DNA of 49,162 bases from Hyphomicrobiales bacterium (GCA_900470445.1 UCAU01000035.1:1-49162); one strand, 5' to 3'; positions 26,714-35,540 are shown, numbered from the stretch's first letter. Numbers and translations: made by a program. Notes: a model not told the origin generated them from the sequence alone.

Positions 26714-27607
26714 TCAGTTGGCTGATGTGCCGCGGGTGACGAAGGCGCCGATGGCCGCTACCAGCCGGTCGAGGATGAACCCCACGACCCCGATATAGAC
26801 CAGCGCCACGATGATGTCGGAGAGGCGCGAGCTGTTCCACGCATCCCAGATGAAGAAACCGATGCCGACGCCGCCCGTCAGCATTTCGGCGGCGACGATG
26901 GCGAGCCAGCTCAGGCCCACCCCGATACGCAGCCCGGTGAAAATGTAGGGAGCGGCGGCCGGGATCATGATCTTGAAGAAGAACTCGATCTGGTTGAGCT
27001 GCAGGATGCGCGCCACGTTGCGGTAGTCCTGCGGGATGTTGCGCACGCCCACGGCGGTGTTGATGATCACCGGCCAGACCGAGGTGATGAAGATCACGAA
27101 GATGGCCGAGGGCGCGGAATCCATGAAGGCGGCGAGCGAGAGCGGCAGCCAGGCCAAGGGCGGCACGGTGCGCAGGATCTGGAAGATGGGGTCCAGCCCG
27201 CGCATGGCCCAGATCGATTGACCGATTACGGCGCCCACGGTGACACCGACCAGCGCGGCAATGCCGAAGCCGATGGCGACGCGCTGCAGCGAGGTCAGCA
27301 CACGCAGACCCAGCCCGATATCGCCCTGGCCGTAGTCGAAGAAGGGGCTGACGATCAACTCACCCGCCTCGGCCCATACCTGGCTGGGTGCGGGCAGCGA
27401 GGCACCAGGCGTGGCGCAGAGGATTTGCCAGATGACCAGGATCAACGCGATGACCACCAGCGGCGGCACGACATTGGCGGCGATGCTGGCCAACGTCTTG
27501 GACCAGGAGCCGGGGCGGGCAGCGGGCATGGGCAGGGCGAACACCTCGGCTGCGGTCTTGGCTTCGGAGGTAGCGGCCGGAGCGAGGCGCTGAACATTGG
27601 CGGACAT
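26714..27607 (-). CDS. nrtB: Nitrate ABC transporter permease
   Basis: The 297-aa inner-membrane protein has a polar N-terminal extension of about 40 residues, then about six membrane helices. The EAA-type loop with P-Q-D-Y-R-N-V-A-R-I-L-Q-L-N near residues 190-203 and F-I-W-D-A-W-N near 260 fit the NrtB/CmpB/SsuC group. The ATG at 27607 is preceded by AAAGGA. It forms the channel used by NrtA and NrtD and lies in the nrtA-nrtB-nrtD operon (67 bp after nrtA). Confidence 0.94.
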   Translation of the reverse strand: MSANVQRLAPAATSEAKTAAEVFALPMPAARPGSWSKTLASIAANVVPPLVVIALILVIWQILCATPGASLPAPSQVWAEAGELIVSPFFDYGQGDIGLGLRVLTSLQRVAIGFGIAALVGVTVGAVIGQSIWAMRGLDPIFQILRTVPPLAWLPLSLAAFMDSAPSAIFVIFITSVWPVIINTAVGVRNIPQDYRNVARILQLNQIEFFFKIMIPAAAPYIFTGLRIGVGLSWLAIVAAEMLTGGVGIGFFIWDAWNSSRLSDIIVALVYIGVVGFILDRLVAAIGAFVTRGTSAN

Positions 27608-27674
27608 GGGCGAAAATCCTTTCGGGGCAATGCCGGGAAAGGGTGCGGGGGACTGGCCCCGCACCAAGTTGGGG

Positions 27675-28961
27675 TCAGACCATTGCCTTGATGGCGAGGC
27701 TATCGAGATAGGCCGAGGGGTTGGCGGGGTCGAAGACCTTGCCATCGAAGAAGGTTTCGACGCCGCGCGAAGTGCCTTCGGGAATATCGGCGGCAGCGAT
27801 GCCGAGGGCCGCGGCGGCGGCGCGCCAGATGTCTTCGCGATTGACCGCATCGACCGAGGCGTTGATGTCGGTGGTGCCGGGCAGATAGCCCCAGCGGATA
27901 TTCTCGGTGAGGAACCAGGCGTCGTGGCTCTTGAAGGGATAGGAGGCGTGGTCCTTCCAGAACTTCATTTCGAGACCGGTGGCGGTTTCGAGCCGTCCAT
28001 TGCCGTAATTGATATCGCCCTTGAGGCGCCCCGCAACGTCGGCGGCGGGGATATTGAACCAGGGGCGTTTGCCCAGGATCTGCGCCAGTTCTTCCTTGTT
28101 TTCGGTGGCATCGGCCCATTGAGCCGCTTCCATCACCGCCATCAGGATGGCTTGGGTCGCGACGGGATTAGCCTCGATGAAATCATTGCGCAGGCTGAGC
28201 GCCTTTTCGGGGTGGTGGTGCCAGATCTCGCCCGTGGTGGTGGCGGTGAAACCGATATTCTGGTTGACCAGCTGCTCGTTCCACGGCTCGCCGACGCAGA
28301 AGGCATCCATGGTGCCGACCTTCATATTGGCGACCATTTGCGGAGGCGGCACGGTGATCAGGGAGACTTCCTTGGTCGGATCGATGCCGCCCGCGGCCAG
28401 CCAATAGCGCATCCACATGTCATGGGTGCCGCCAGGGAAAGTCATGGCGACATTGACTTCCTTGCCCGCCGCCTTGCGCTCGGCAAAGATCGCCTTGAGG
28501 GGCGAGGAATCCAGCCCGGCGCCGGCATCCTTATATTCCTGGCTGACTGAGATGGCCTGCGCGTCGAGGTTGAGCCGGGCGATGATCGACATGGGGAGCG
28601 GGGTGCCGCCGGTGACGGTGCCCGCGCTCATCAGATAGGGCATGGGGGTGAGGATATGAGCGCCGTCGATGCCATTGGCGGCGCCGCCGAGCACCAGATT
28701 GTCGCGGGTGGCGCCCCAGCTGGCTTGCTTGAGCACCTGCACATCGGGCACGCCATGCTTGGCAAAGAGGCCCTTTTCGCTGGCGATGATCAGCGGGGAG
28801 GAATCGGTGAGCGCGATGAAGCCCAGCTTGGCGCCGGTAACTTCAGGGCCGGGGCCCTGTGCAAAGGCCCCGGAGGGGAACAGAGCCTTGGCCGCGAGCA
28901 GGGTGGCGGCGGTGGCCGTTGCCCCTTTGAGAAAGCTGCGGCGGGTGGTCGTTAGCGTCAT
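27675..28961 (-). CDS. nrtA: Nitrate ABC transporter substrate-binding protein, Tat-exported
   Basis: The 428-aa protein binds nitrate (or nitrite) in the periplasm. A twin-arginine signal is clear: R7-R8-S-F-L-K-G, then a hydrophobic stretch and cleavage near A-F-A at 32-34, so it is folded before export. Family features are P-M-P-Y-L-M-S, M-T-F-P-G-G-T-H-D-M-W-M-R-Y-W-L, and C-V-G-E-P-W-N near residue 230, shared with the NasS regulator at 29283. The ATG at 28961 is preceded by GGAGAA; an open frame further upstream would run through the leader terminator and is not real. It is the first gene of the operon. Confidence 0.95.
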   Translation of the reverse strand: MTLTTTRRSFLKGATATAATLLAAKALFPSGAFAQGPGPEVTGAKLGFIALTDSSPLIIASEKGLFAKHGVPDVQVLKQASWGATRDNLVLGGAANGIDGAHILTPMPYLMSAGTVTGGTPLPMSIIARLNLDAQAISVSQEYKDAGAGLDSSPLKAIFAERKAAGKEVNVAMTFPGGTHDMWMRYWLAAGGIDPTKEVSLITVPPPQMVANMKVGTMDAFCVGEPWNEQLVNQNIGFTATTTGEIWHHHPEKALSLRNDFIEANPVATQAILMAVMEAAQWADATENKEELAQILGKRPWFNIPAADVAGRLKGDINYGNGRLETATGLEMKFWKDHASYPFKSHDAWFLTENIRWGYLPGTTDINASVDAVNREDIWRAAAAALGIAAADIPEGTSRGVETFFDGKVFDPANPSAYLDSLAIKAMV

Positions 28962-28981
28962 CGAATTCTCCAGCTGCAAGA

Positions 28982-29052
28982 GAAAAACAAAAAAGCTGCC
29001 AACGGGCACCGCGCCGGTCGGAGGGGGACCGGAAACGAACCTGTTGGCAGCT
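28982..29052 (-). terminator. Leader terminator upstream of nrtA, predicted to be controlled by NasT
   Basis: Read leftward, AGCTGCCAAC (29052-29043) pairs perfectly with GTTGGCAGCT (29003-28994) and is followed by TTTTTTGTTTTTC. The loop contains an internal hairpin (CCGGTC / GACCGG). The 5' arm overlaps the hexaloop hairpin at 29046-29057, so only one of the two can form. The architecture is the same as upstream of narK. Confidence 0.88.
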
Positions 29053-29080
29053 TTGCCTGAGACGCCCGTCATTGGACGCC
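29046..29080 (-). promoter_or_regulatory. ANTAR (NasT) target: double-hairpin RNA element in the nrtA leader
   Basis: Hairpin 1 (29080-29061, leftward) has a 7-bp stem GGCGTCC/GGGCGTC including two G-U pairs and the hexaloop AAUGAC. Hairpin 2 (29057-29046) is GGC-AAAGCU-GCC. Compared with the narK leader, the stem changes C-G to U-A and G-U to A-U while the loops stay identical. That supports a conserved RNA structure. Confidence 0.82.
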
Positions 29081-29117
29081 ATTTTTGAGGGCGCGAACGC
29101 CCCTTCACAGCAGACAT

Positions 29118-29134
29118 TGCAGGAAGCGTGCCAA
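29118..29134 (-). promoter_or_regulatory. Sigma-54 (RpoN) promoter of the nrtABD operon
   Basis: Read leftward it is TTGGCACG-CTTC-CTGCA, with correct GG-GC spacing. The -24 part is also one arm of an inverted repeat (GTGCCAA-N9-TTGGCAC, 29128-29150), which may be chance or a second protein site. Confidence 0.82.
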
Positions 29135-29282
29135 GTCGCGCTGTTGGCACTTTGTCCTGTAAATTCAGTGGATTAGGATTTTATCCGATTTGGCTTGCGG
29201 CATGGCGCGCAGTTTGGAACGGGTCAAATCTGCGCCATTTCGCCTAAAATACGCGCAACGTCATGTTGTGATTAAAATAGAG

Positions 29283-30497
29283 TCAGCGCGTGATCGACTG
29301 GCTGGCGATGTAATCATCCAGCGTCTCGGGATCGAATATCCCGCCATCGAAGAAGCGATCGGCGCCCATGAGCAGCGGACCGTTTTCGGCGGGAGTGTCG
29401 TAGGGCTGGGCATGGGCGCCGTCGGTCTTGAAATCGGCTCGTGGCAAAGCCGCACCCAGCGGCGCGAGGGCGGCACGATAGAGATCGGGCCGGAAACAAG
29501 CGGCAGCGATCTCGGCATTGCCCGGACTGGCGGCGACTTCGCCCCAGCGCACCATCTGGGAATAATACCAGAGGGCATGGCTCTTCCAGGGGAAGTTGGC
29601 CGCGCTGGCATGGGGGATGTAGTAATCGGGCACCTGCCGCAACACGCCGCCGCCAATATCGAGCATGCCGGTCAGCGCGCGCTCGACGATGTCGGGAGCG
29701 TTGTTGAGATAGGAAGCGCCAGCCATGATGGTCGCCGCTTCATGGCGATTGGCCGGATCGGCGCACCACAGACCGGCGCGGTAGACGGCGCGGATGATGG
29801 CAGCGACCAGGTCGGGATGCTGACCCGCCCAGCTTGCGCGCATACCCACGACCTTGTCGGGACTTGATTGCCAGATCAGCGCCTTGACCGTGGCGATGTG
29901 ACCGCCCTTGGTGACAACGCCGATGCTGTTCCAGGGCTCGCCCACGCAATAACCATCAATGCCACCGCTGCCCAGCGCATCGGGCAGCAGAGGGGGTGGC
30001 AACACGACGATTTCGATGTCCTGGTCGGGCGTGATGCCACTGGCGGACAGCCAATAGCGCAGTTCGTAATTGTGCGAGGATGTCTGGTGCACGACGCCAA
30101 AGCGCAGCTTGCGCGGCGACGCCTTGACCACTTTGGCCAAGGCCGCGCCGGTCAGCGCCGGATCAAGATTGCCCGGCGCGCCCTGCCCCGCCATGGCCTG
30201 CCAAAGCGCATCGCTGACGGTGATGGCATTATTGCCCAGGCCCAGCACGATTGGCGCGATCATGGGCATGCCGAGCGGGGTCAGCCCGAGGCTTGCGGCC
30301 AGCGGCATGGGCGCCAGCATCTGGGCAATGTCGAAATGGCCGAGCGCCGCGCGGTCGCGGATATTGGCCCAGCTGGTTTCGCGCACCAGGGTGAGGTCCA
30401 GCCCCTCGTCCTCGGCAAAGCCTTTCTCGCGCGCCAGCACCAGCAGGATGCTGTCGAGCAGAGGCAGGAAGCCAGCGGTGAGTTGGGTGGTGGACAT
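29283..30497 (-). CDS. nasS: Nitrate/nitrite-sensing regulatory protein of the NasS-NasT system
   Basis: The 404-aa protein is related to NrtA along its length (A-P-M-P-L-A-A-S-L-G near 60, H-N-Y-E-L-R-Y-W-L near 145, Y-C-V-G-E-P-W-N near 205, W-K-S-H-A-L-W-Y near 300) but has no signal peptide, so it stays in the cytoplasm. In known systems NasS holds NasT inactive and releases it on binding nitrate or nitrite. It follows nasT by 8 bp and would be co-transcribed with it. A nitrate-transporter role is unlikely because the export signal is missing. Confidence 0.92.
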   Translation of the reverse strand: MSTTQLTAGFLPLLDSILLVLAREKGFAEDEGLDLTLVRETSWANIRDRAALGHFDIAQMLAPMPLAASLGLTPLGMPMIAPIVLGLGNNAITVSDALWQAMAGQGAPGNLDPALTGAALAKVVKASPRKLRFGVVHQTSSHNYELRYWLSASGITPDQDIEIVVLPPPLLPDALGSGGIDGYCVGEPWNSIGVVTKGGHIATVKALIWQSSPDKVVGMRASWAGQHPDLVAAIIRAVYRAGLWCADPANRHEAATIMAGASYLNNAPDIVERALTGMLDIGGGVLRQVPDYYIPHASAANFPWKSHALWYYSQMVRWGEVAASPGNAEIAAACFRPDLYRAALAPLGAALPRADFKTDGAHAQPYDTPAENGPLLMGADRFFDGGIFDPETLDDYIASQSITR

Positions 30498-30505
30498 GTT
30501 ATCTC

Positions 30506-31096
30506 CTACGGCCCCAAAAGGCTCGCGGCAGTCACAAGGCTTTGGGCAATATCGACCAGGCGCCGGTTCTGGTTCATGGCGGTGGAGCGTAGCAGGCTAT
30601 AGGCATCGGCTTCGCTGAGCCCCCGGGTCTTCATCAGAATGCCCTTGGCCTGGTCGATGATCTTGCGGTCCTCAAGTTCGCTGCGCGCCTGTTCGAGTTC
30701 ACGCGTCAGCCGGGAAAAGGCGTTGAAGCGGGAAATGGCCATATCGAGGATGGGCTTGACCCGCTCTTTTTTGAGGCCATCGACCACATAGGCGGAAACC
30801 CCGGCCTCGACGGCCTTTTCGATCATGGCGCCATCGGAGCGATCGACGAACATGGCGATGGGCCGCTGGATGGCGCGGGACAGCGAGAAGAAGTGCTCGA
30901 GCGTGTCGCGCTGGGGATTTTCGAGATCGATGACGATGACGTCGGGTGCCGACGCCTGGATGGTGCGGGCAACCTCGTTGACGTCGTGGATCACGGTGAC
31001 GCGCTCATGCCCGGCCTCGCGCAACCCGCTCTCGATGATCGAGGCACGAATGCGGTTTTCGTCGATGATCAGGATGGACAGCGCGGCATTGGACAT
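30506..31096 (-). CDS. nasT: ANTAR-domain transcription antiterminator
   Basis: The 196-aa RNA-binding regulator has an N-terminal receiver-like domain (residues 6-115; I-I-D-E-N near 10-14, possible phosphoacceptor D57 in V-I-V-I-D-L). A coiled linker (T-R-E-L-E-Q-A-R-S-E-L-E-D-R) follows, then the C-terminal ANTAR domain (about 135-190; I-I-D-Q-A-K-G-I-L-M, S-E-x-D-A-Y-x-L-L-R). It should bind the two leader hairpins at 25669-25706 and 29046-29080 and prevent termination when nitrate or nitrite has freed it from NasS. It is the first gene of the nasT-nasS pair. Confidence 0.95.
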   Translation of the reverse strand: MSNAALSILIIDENRIRASIIESGLREAGHERVTVIHDVNEVARTIQASAPDVIVIDLENPQRDTLEHFFSLSRAIQRPIAMFVDRSDGAMIEKAVEAGVSAYVVDGLKKERVKPILDMAISRFNAFSRLTRELEQARSELEDRKIIDQAKGILMKTRGLSEADAYSLLRSTAMNQNRRLVDIAQSLVTAASLLGP

Positions 31097-31295
31097 TGGC
31101 GCTAGTTACCCCCGTGCCTAAAACAAGCGCAATAGTCCTGTTCTGCATAGGAACTCGTCATTTTTGCCGGGGCTACAGCGATCAAATCGCCATTTATCCA
31201 CTGTTTGTGATGAGTTCAGCTGGATCGAAAGGCAGAGATGCCCGTTGGTTTGCGGCGAGGCCACGCGCTGGCTCGCATTTTTGGGAGCCTGGGGT

Positions 31296-31661
31296 ATGAC
31301 CTCAGCGGACGTCACGATACTGGTCGTCGAAGACGAACCTCTGGTCGCCATGAGCATCGTCGCCCATTTGCGGGATGAAGGCTTTGTGGTGCTGGAGGCG
31401 GCCAATGCCGACGAGGCCATTGCCATTCTCGAGCAGAACGCGCGGGTGCGGCTGATCTTCACCGATATCGACATGCCGGGCAGCATGGATGGGCTCAAGC
31501 TCGCCGCCGCGGTTCGTGACCGCTGGCCGCCGGTGCATATCATCGTGACCTCGGGGCACCGGGCGGTCACGGCCGACGACCTGCCCGATGGCAGCATGTT
31601 CTTCGCCAAGCCCTATCATCACGCCGAGATCACGAATTCGATGCGGCAGCTGCTGGGCTGA
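31296..31661 (+). CDS. Single-domain response regulator (CheY-like)
   Basis: The protein has 121 aa and is only a receiver domain: acidic pair E12-D13, phosphoacceptor D57 in F-T-D-I-D-M-P-G, switch residue Thr in I-I-V-T-S-G, and the conserved Lys in F-A-K-P. No output domain follows. I chose the ATG at 31296 with GGGAG 8 bp upstream; the longer open frame from 31164 carries unlikely sequence before it. Its partner kinase is not in the window. Receivers of this type in alphaproteobacteria often act downstream of HWE-type kinases. It faces away from nasT and need not be linked to nitrate. Confidence 0.88.
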   Translation: MTSADVTILVVEDEPLVAMSIVAHLRDEGFVVLEAANADEAIAILEQNARVRLIFTDIDMPGSMDGLKLAAAVRDRWPPVHIIVTSGHRAVTADDLPDGSMFFAKPYHHAEITNSMRQLLG

Positions 31662-31705
31662 TCGCGACGATTGGAACAAAAGGGGAAAGATGGCATCGTG
31701 CGGCC

Positions 31706-33793
31706 ATGCTTGCTCTGCGCGATTCGACAGCCCCCGCCACCTATCTCGACGCCCTCAATGCCGAACAGCGGCGAGCGGTGGAGCATGGCGTGGGACAGGC
31801 CAATCCCGGCCCGCTGCTGGTGATTGCCGGGGCGGGATCGGGCAAGACCAATACGCTGGCCCACCGTGTGGCCCATCTGGTGGTCAATGGCGCTGATCCG
31901 CGCCGGATTCTGTTGATGACATTTTCACGCCGGGCGGCCGGCGAGATGAGCCGCCGGGTAGAGCGGATTGCCGGCAAGGTATTGGGCACATCCTCGGGCG
32001 CGCTGACCGATGCCTTGACCTGGGCGGGGACGTTTCACGGCATTGGCGCGCGGCTCTTGCGCGAGCATGCCAGCCAATTGGGCCTTGATCCGGCTTTCAC
32101 CATTCATGACCGGGAAGACTCGGCCGACCTGATGAATCTGGTGCGGCATGAACTCGGCCTGTCCGATGCCAAGAGCCGATTTCCGACCAAGGGGACGTGT
32201 CTCGCCATCTATTCGCGCGTGGTCAATGCGCAGGGTGATCTGGATGAGGTGCTGAAAAATGTATTCCCGTGGTGCGCCATGTGGGGCGAGCCGCTACGCA
32301 CCTTGTTCCAGGCCTATGTCGAGGCCAAGCAGGCCCAGAACGTGCTCGATTACGATGATCTGCTGCTCTATTGGGCCGGGATGATGGCCGAGCCGGCGAT
32401 TGCCGCCGAGGTGTCGGGGCGGTTCGATCATGTGCTGGTCGACGAATATCAGGACACCAATCGCCTGCAGTCGAGCGTGCTGATGGCGCTCAAGCCCGAG
32501 GGCCATGGGCTGACCGTGGTGGGCGATGACGCGCAATCGATCTATTCGTTCCGCGCGGCGACGGTACGCAATATTCTCGATTTCCCTTCAGCCTTCACCC
32601 CACCCGCCGATATCGTGACGCTGGACCGCAATTATCGCTCGACCCAACCGATCCTGACCGCGGCCAATGCGGTGATCGAATTGGCCAGCGAGCGCTTCAC
32701 CAAGAATTTGTGGACCGAACGGCAATCGGACGCCAAGCCGCAATTGGTGACGGTGAAGGACGAGGCCGATCAGGCGCGCTATGTCGTGCACAAGATTTTG
32801 GAGGCGCGCGAGGGCGGCACGGCGCTGACGCAGCAGGCGGTATTATTCCGCACCTCGAGCCATTCGGGGCCGCTCGAAATCGAGCTGACGCGACGCAATA
32901 TCCCGTTCGTCAAATTCGGCGGGCTCAAATTTCTGGATGCCGCCCATATCAAGGACCTCTTGGCCATTCTGCGCTGGGTGGAAAATCCGCGTGACCGGGT
33001 GGCGGGGTTCCGCGTACTGCAATTGCTGCCCGGGATCGGGCCGGCTTCGGCGGGCAAAGTGCTGGACGCGATGAGCGCCGCGCCGCAGCCGGTCAAGGCG
33101 CTGGCAGAATTGCCGGTACCGCTGCGGGCGGCCGAGGGCTGGGCGGGGCTGGTAGATCTGGTCGGCCGATTGGCCCGGCGGGAGGCGAGCTGGCCGCTGG
33201 AACTGGGCTATGCCCGGCTCTGGTACGAGCCGCTGATGGAGCAGACTTACGAGGACGCCCAGGTGCGGGTCGCCGATATTATCCAGCTCGAGCAGATTGC
33301 CGCTGGCTATCCCAGCCGCGAGCGGTTTTTGACCGAATTGACGCTAGATCCGCCCGATGCCACCTCGGACCAGTCGGGCGTACCCAGCCGGGATGAGGAC
33401 TATCTGATCTTGTCCACCATCCATTCCTCCAAGGGGCAGGAATGGAAATCGGTGCACGTGCTCAATGTGGTGGATGGCTGCATTCCCTCGGATTTGGGGA
33501 CCGGCTCGACCCATGAGCTGGAGGAGGAGCGGCGGCTGCTTTATGTGGCCATGACCCGCGCCAAGGACGAGCTGCATGTGATCACGCCGCAGCGGTTCTA
33601 CGTGACCCAGCAGAGCCAATATGGCGACCGGCACATCTATGCCCAACGCAGCCGGTTCATTCCGCGCGCGATGAGCGTGCTGTTCGACGACGTGCTGTGG
33701 CCGGCCGTGAAACCGGCCCATATCGAGGGGCTGTCGCCGGGTCCGGCGCGGATCGATATCGGCGCGCAGATGCGGGGCATGTGGACGAAGTAG
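31706..33793 (+). CDS. ATP-dependent DNA helicase, UvrD/Rep superfamily 1
   Basis: The 695-aa protein has the full superfamily-1 motif set: Q-motif L-N-x-E-Q-R-R-A-V, motif I A-G-A-G-S-G-K-T near 43-50, motif Ia T-F-S-R-R-A-A, motif II D-E-Y-Q-D-T-N near 248, motif III G-D-D-A-Q-S-I-Y-S-F-R-A, motif IV N-Y-R-S, motif V T-I-H-S-S-K-G-Q-E-W-K and motif VI V-A-M-T-R-A-K-D-E-L. It would unwind DNA 3' to 5' in repair or replication restart. It is shorter and differently ended than housekeeping UvrD/PcrA and may be a second paralogue. It starts 44 bp after the response-regulator gene. Confidence 0.93.
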   Translation: MLALRDSTAPATYLDALNAEQRRAVEHGVGQANPGPLLVIAGAGSGKTNTLAHRVAHLVVNGADPRRILLMTFSRRAAGEMSRRVERIAGKVLGTSSGALTDALTWAGTFHGIGARLLREHASQLGLDPAFTIHDREDSADLMNLVRHELGLSDAKSRFPTKGTCLAIYSRVVNAQGDLDEVLKNVFPWCAMWGEPLRTLFQAYVEAKQAQNVLDYDDLLLYWAGMMAEPAIAAEVSGRFDHVLVDEYQDTNRLQSSVLMALKPEGHGLTVVGDDAQSIYSFRAATVRNILDFPSAFTPPADIVTLDRNYRSTQPILTAANAVIELASERFTKNLWTERQSDAKPQLVTVKDEADQARYVVHKILEAREGGTALTQQAVLFRTSSHSGPLEIELTRRNIPFVKFGGLKFLDAAHIKDLLAILRWVENPRDRVAGFRVLQLLPGIGPASAGKVLDAMSAAPQPVKALAELPVPLRAAEGWAGLVDLVGRLARREASWPLELGYARLWYEPLMEQTYEDAQVRVADIIQLEQIAAGYPSRERFLTELTLDPPDATSDQSGVPSRDEDYLILSTIHSSKGQEWKSVHVLNVVDGCIPSDLGTGSTHELEEERRLLYVAMTRAKDELHVITPQRFYVTQQSQYGDRHIYAQRSRFIPRAMSVLFDDVLWPAVKPAHIEGLSPGPARIDIGAQMRGMWTK

Positions 33794-33840
33794 CCCCGGG
33801 GGGGCTTGAAGACTTCGCGGCGCTCTAGCAAGCCAAGCTC

Positions 33841-33929
33841 CACCGTCATTGCCCGGCTTGTCCGGGCAATCCATTGCCGCCGCACCCGTTGAGAGATGGA
33901 TCACCCGGACAAGCCGGGCGATGACGATG
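33841..33929. repeat. REP-like palindromic intergenic element
   Basis: Two arms of about 30 bp face each other: left 33841-33873 (CGTCATTGCCCGGCTTGTCC…) and right 33897-33929, nearly its reverse complement, with about 23 bp between. Elements with this GCCCGGACAAGCCGGGC core are common dispersed repeats in Hyphomicrobiales. It could fold into a long hairpin and terminate the helicase transcript. It explains why in-frame ATG codons here should not be taken as the start of the next gene. Confidence 0.8.
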
Positions 33930-34046
33930 AATGGAGAGAGCCGCGCAAGCGGCGAAGACCCTAAAAGCCCCCTTGCTGGGGCCCCTCAAATCCAGCTAGA
34001 TGCGGCAGCTTCGAGCCCAGAGTTCACCGCCGTGTCCGCCCAATCC

Positions 34047-34931
34047 ATGCCCCATGTTGCCGATGTCGCCTCGCTCAAGGGCATGGCGTTGGGGACGCTC
34101 GCCTATTCGCTGTTTGCCGTGCATGACGCGCTGGTCAAGGGCGTGATTTATGACCTGCCGGTGATGCAGATCCTGTTCACGCGTAGCGTGGTGATTGCCG
34201 CTCTGTGTCTCATCTTCGGGCGGGGTAAGCTGATCCGCGGGCTGATCGCGTCACCCAACAAATCCATGATGCTGCTGCGGGCCATTCTGACGCTGGCGGC
34301 GTGGTGCATGTATTATACGGCGGGGCGCGAATTGCAGCTGGCCGAGATGACGACGCTCTATTATTTCGCACCGGTGCTGACCACGATCCTGGCGGTGATT
34401 TTCCTCAAGGAACAGCTGACGCTGGCCCGGGTCGGCGCGGCGGGCATCGGGTTCTTCGGGGTGATCGTCGCTTGCAACCCGGCGGGGCTTGGGCTCAGCC
34501 TGCCCGCCATGCTGGTGCTGGCGGCGGCACTCTGCTGGGCCGTGGCCATGATCCTGATGCGGACGATCTCCAAGACCGAAAGTTCGCTGGTGCAGATCTT
34601 TTCGCTCAACCTGTTCTATGTGCTGGTGATGGGCGCGGTATCACTGCCCTTCTGGCAGGGCATGAGCACGCCGCAGATCGTCATGGTCGTGGCGACGGGC
34701 CTGGTGGGCGGCACGGCGCAATATCTGCTGGTCGATGCCGCGCGGTTGGTGCCGGCCAGCGTGCTGGGGACGGTGGAATATTCGGCGCTGATCTGGAGCT
34801 TTGTGTTCGGCTATCTGTTCTGGCGCGAGGAGCCGACGCAGATGGTCTATTACGGCGCGCTGCTGGTGGTGGCGGCAGGGCTGATGCTGGCGTGGAACGA
34901 GCGGCGCGGACGACGGGTGGTGGTGGCTTAG
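34047..34931 (+). CDS. DMT-superfamily transporter, EamA type
   Basis: The 294-aa inner-membrane protein has ten hydrophobic segments in two related halves, typical of EamA/RhaT-like drug and metabolite exporters (L-A-Y-S-L-F-A-V-H-D-A-L near the start, Y-F-A-P-V-L-T-T-I-L-A-V-I-F-L-K-E-Q in the first half, G-T-V-E-Y-S-A-L-I-W-S-F-V-F-G-Y-L-F-W-R-E in the second). The start is uncertain: ATG 34047 keeps a normal length, GTG 34032 is possible, and ATGs at 33921/33927 lie in the REP-like repeat. The substrate is unknown. Confidence 0.85.
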   Translation: MPHVADVASLKGMALGTLAYSLFAVHDALVKGVIYDLPVMQILFTRSVVIAALCLIFGRGKLIRGLIASPNKSMMLLRAILTLAAWCMYYTAGRELQLAEMTTLYYFAPVLTTILAVIFLKEQLTLARVGAAGIGFFGVIVACNPAGLGLSLPAMLVLAAALCWAVAMILMRTISKTESSLVQIFSLNLFYVLVMGAVSLPFWQGMSTPQIVMVVATGLVGGTAQYLLVDAARLVPASVLGTVEYSALIWSFVFGYLFWREEPTQMVYYGALLVVAAGLMLAWNERRGRRVVVA

Positions 34932-34935
34932 GCCC

Positions 34936-35475
34936 CTATTCGGTAAACCGCACCGCCCCGATATGGGGCAGGTTGCGATTGCGTTGGGCATAGTCGATGC
35001 CATAGCCGACAACGAAGCGGTCGGGGATATCGAAACCGACCCAGCGGGCCTTCACATCGGTTTCGCGGCGCGAAGGCTTGTTGAGCAGGGCGCAGACTTC
35101 AATACGGCGGGGGTGACGGGTGCCCAGGATGTCGAGCACGTGCCGCAATGTGTGGCCGGTATCGACAATGTCTTCGACCACCAGCACATCGCGGCCTTCG
35201 ATCTCGCCCCGCAGGTCCTTGAGGATACGCACTTCGCGGCTGGATTCGGTCGAATTGCCGTAGGACGACGCCTCCATGAAATCCACCTCGACCGGCAGGT
35301 CCAGCTCGCGCACCAGATCCGCGATGAAGATGAAGGAGCCGCGCAGCAGGCCAACGACGACGAGTTTGTCGGTATCGGCGTAATGGGCGGAAATTTCGCG
35401 GGCGAGACCTTCGACGCGGGCGGCAATGGCCTTGGCGGAGATCAGTTCATCGACGACGTAAGCTTTGCCGGTCAT
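34936..35475 (-). CDS. hpt: Hypoxanthine phosphoribosyltransferase
   Basis: The 179-aa cytoplasmic enzyme converts hypoxanthine (and usually guanine) with PRPP to the nucleotide in purine salvage. The PRPP-binding motif [14 protein letters not shown] spans residues 97-110. The flexible-loop region S-S-Y-G-N-S-T is at 70-76, and the base-binding end [17 protein letters not shown] is near 145-161. Length is normal. It converges with the EamA gene (4 bp apart) and follows the amino-sugar kinase by 65 bp on the same strand, so it may be transcribed from that operon or from its own promoter. Confidence 0.95.
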   Translation of the reverse strand: MTGKAYVVDELISAKAIAARVEGLAREISAHYADTDKLVVVGLLRGSFIFIADLVRELDLPVEVDFMEASSYGNSTESSREVRILKDLRGEIEGRDVLVVEDIVDTGHTLRHVLDILGTRHPRRIEVCALLNKPSRRETDVKARWVGFDIPDRFVVGYGIDYAQRNRNLPHIGAVRFTE

Positions 35476-35540
35476 GGTGTGTGAATCCCGGTTGCGATGG
35501 CGCCACCCTTAGGCAAACGGGGCGGCTTGGGCAATGGCTT

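Larger units (their letters stand above)
28962..29282. other. 321-bp regulatory region of the nrtABD operon
   Basis: No gene lies here. Read leftward from the nasS stop (29283), an AT-richer stretch of about 130 bp is followed by the sigma-54-like promoter (29118-29134), the NasT-type hairpin pair (29046-29080) and the leader terminator (28982-29052), then the nrtA start. The leader RNA would be about 145 nt. No separate terminator for nasS is evident. Confidence 0.85.

Noticed and set aside
29144..29162. Rightward sigma-54 promoter (TTGGCAC on the plus strand)
   Set aside because: The -12 GC dinucleotide is missing at the right distance, and there is no gene to drive in that direction before nasS on the other strand.
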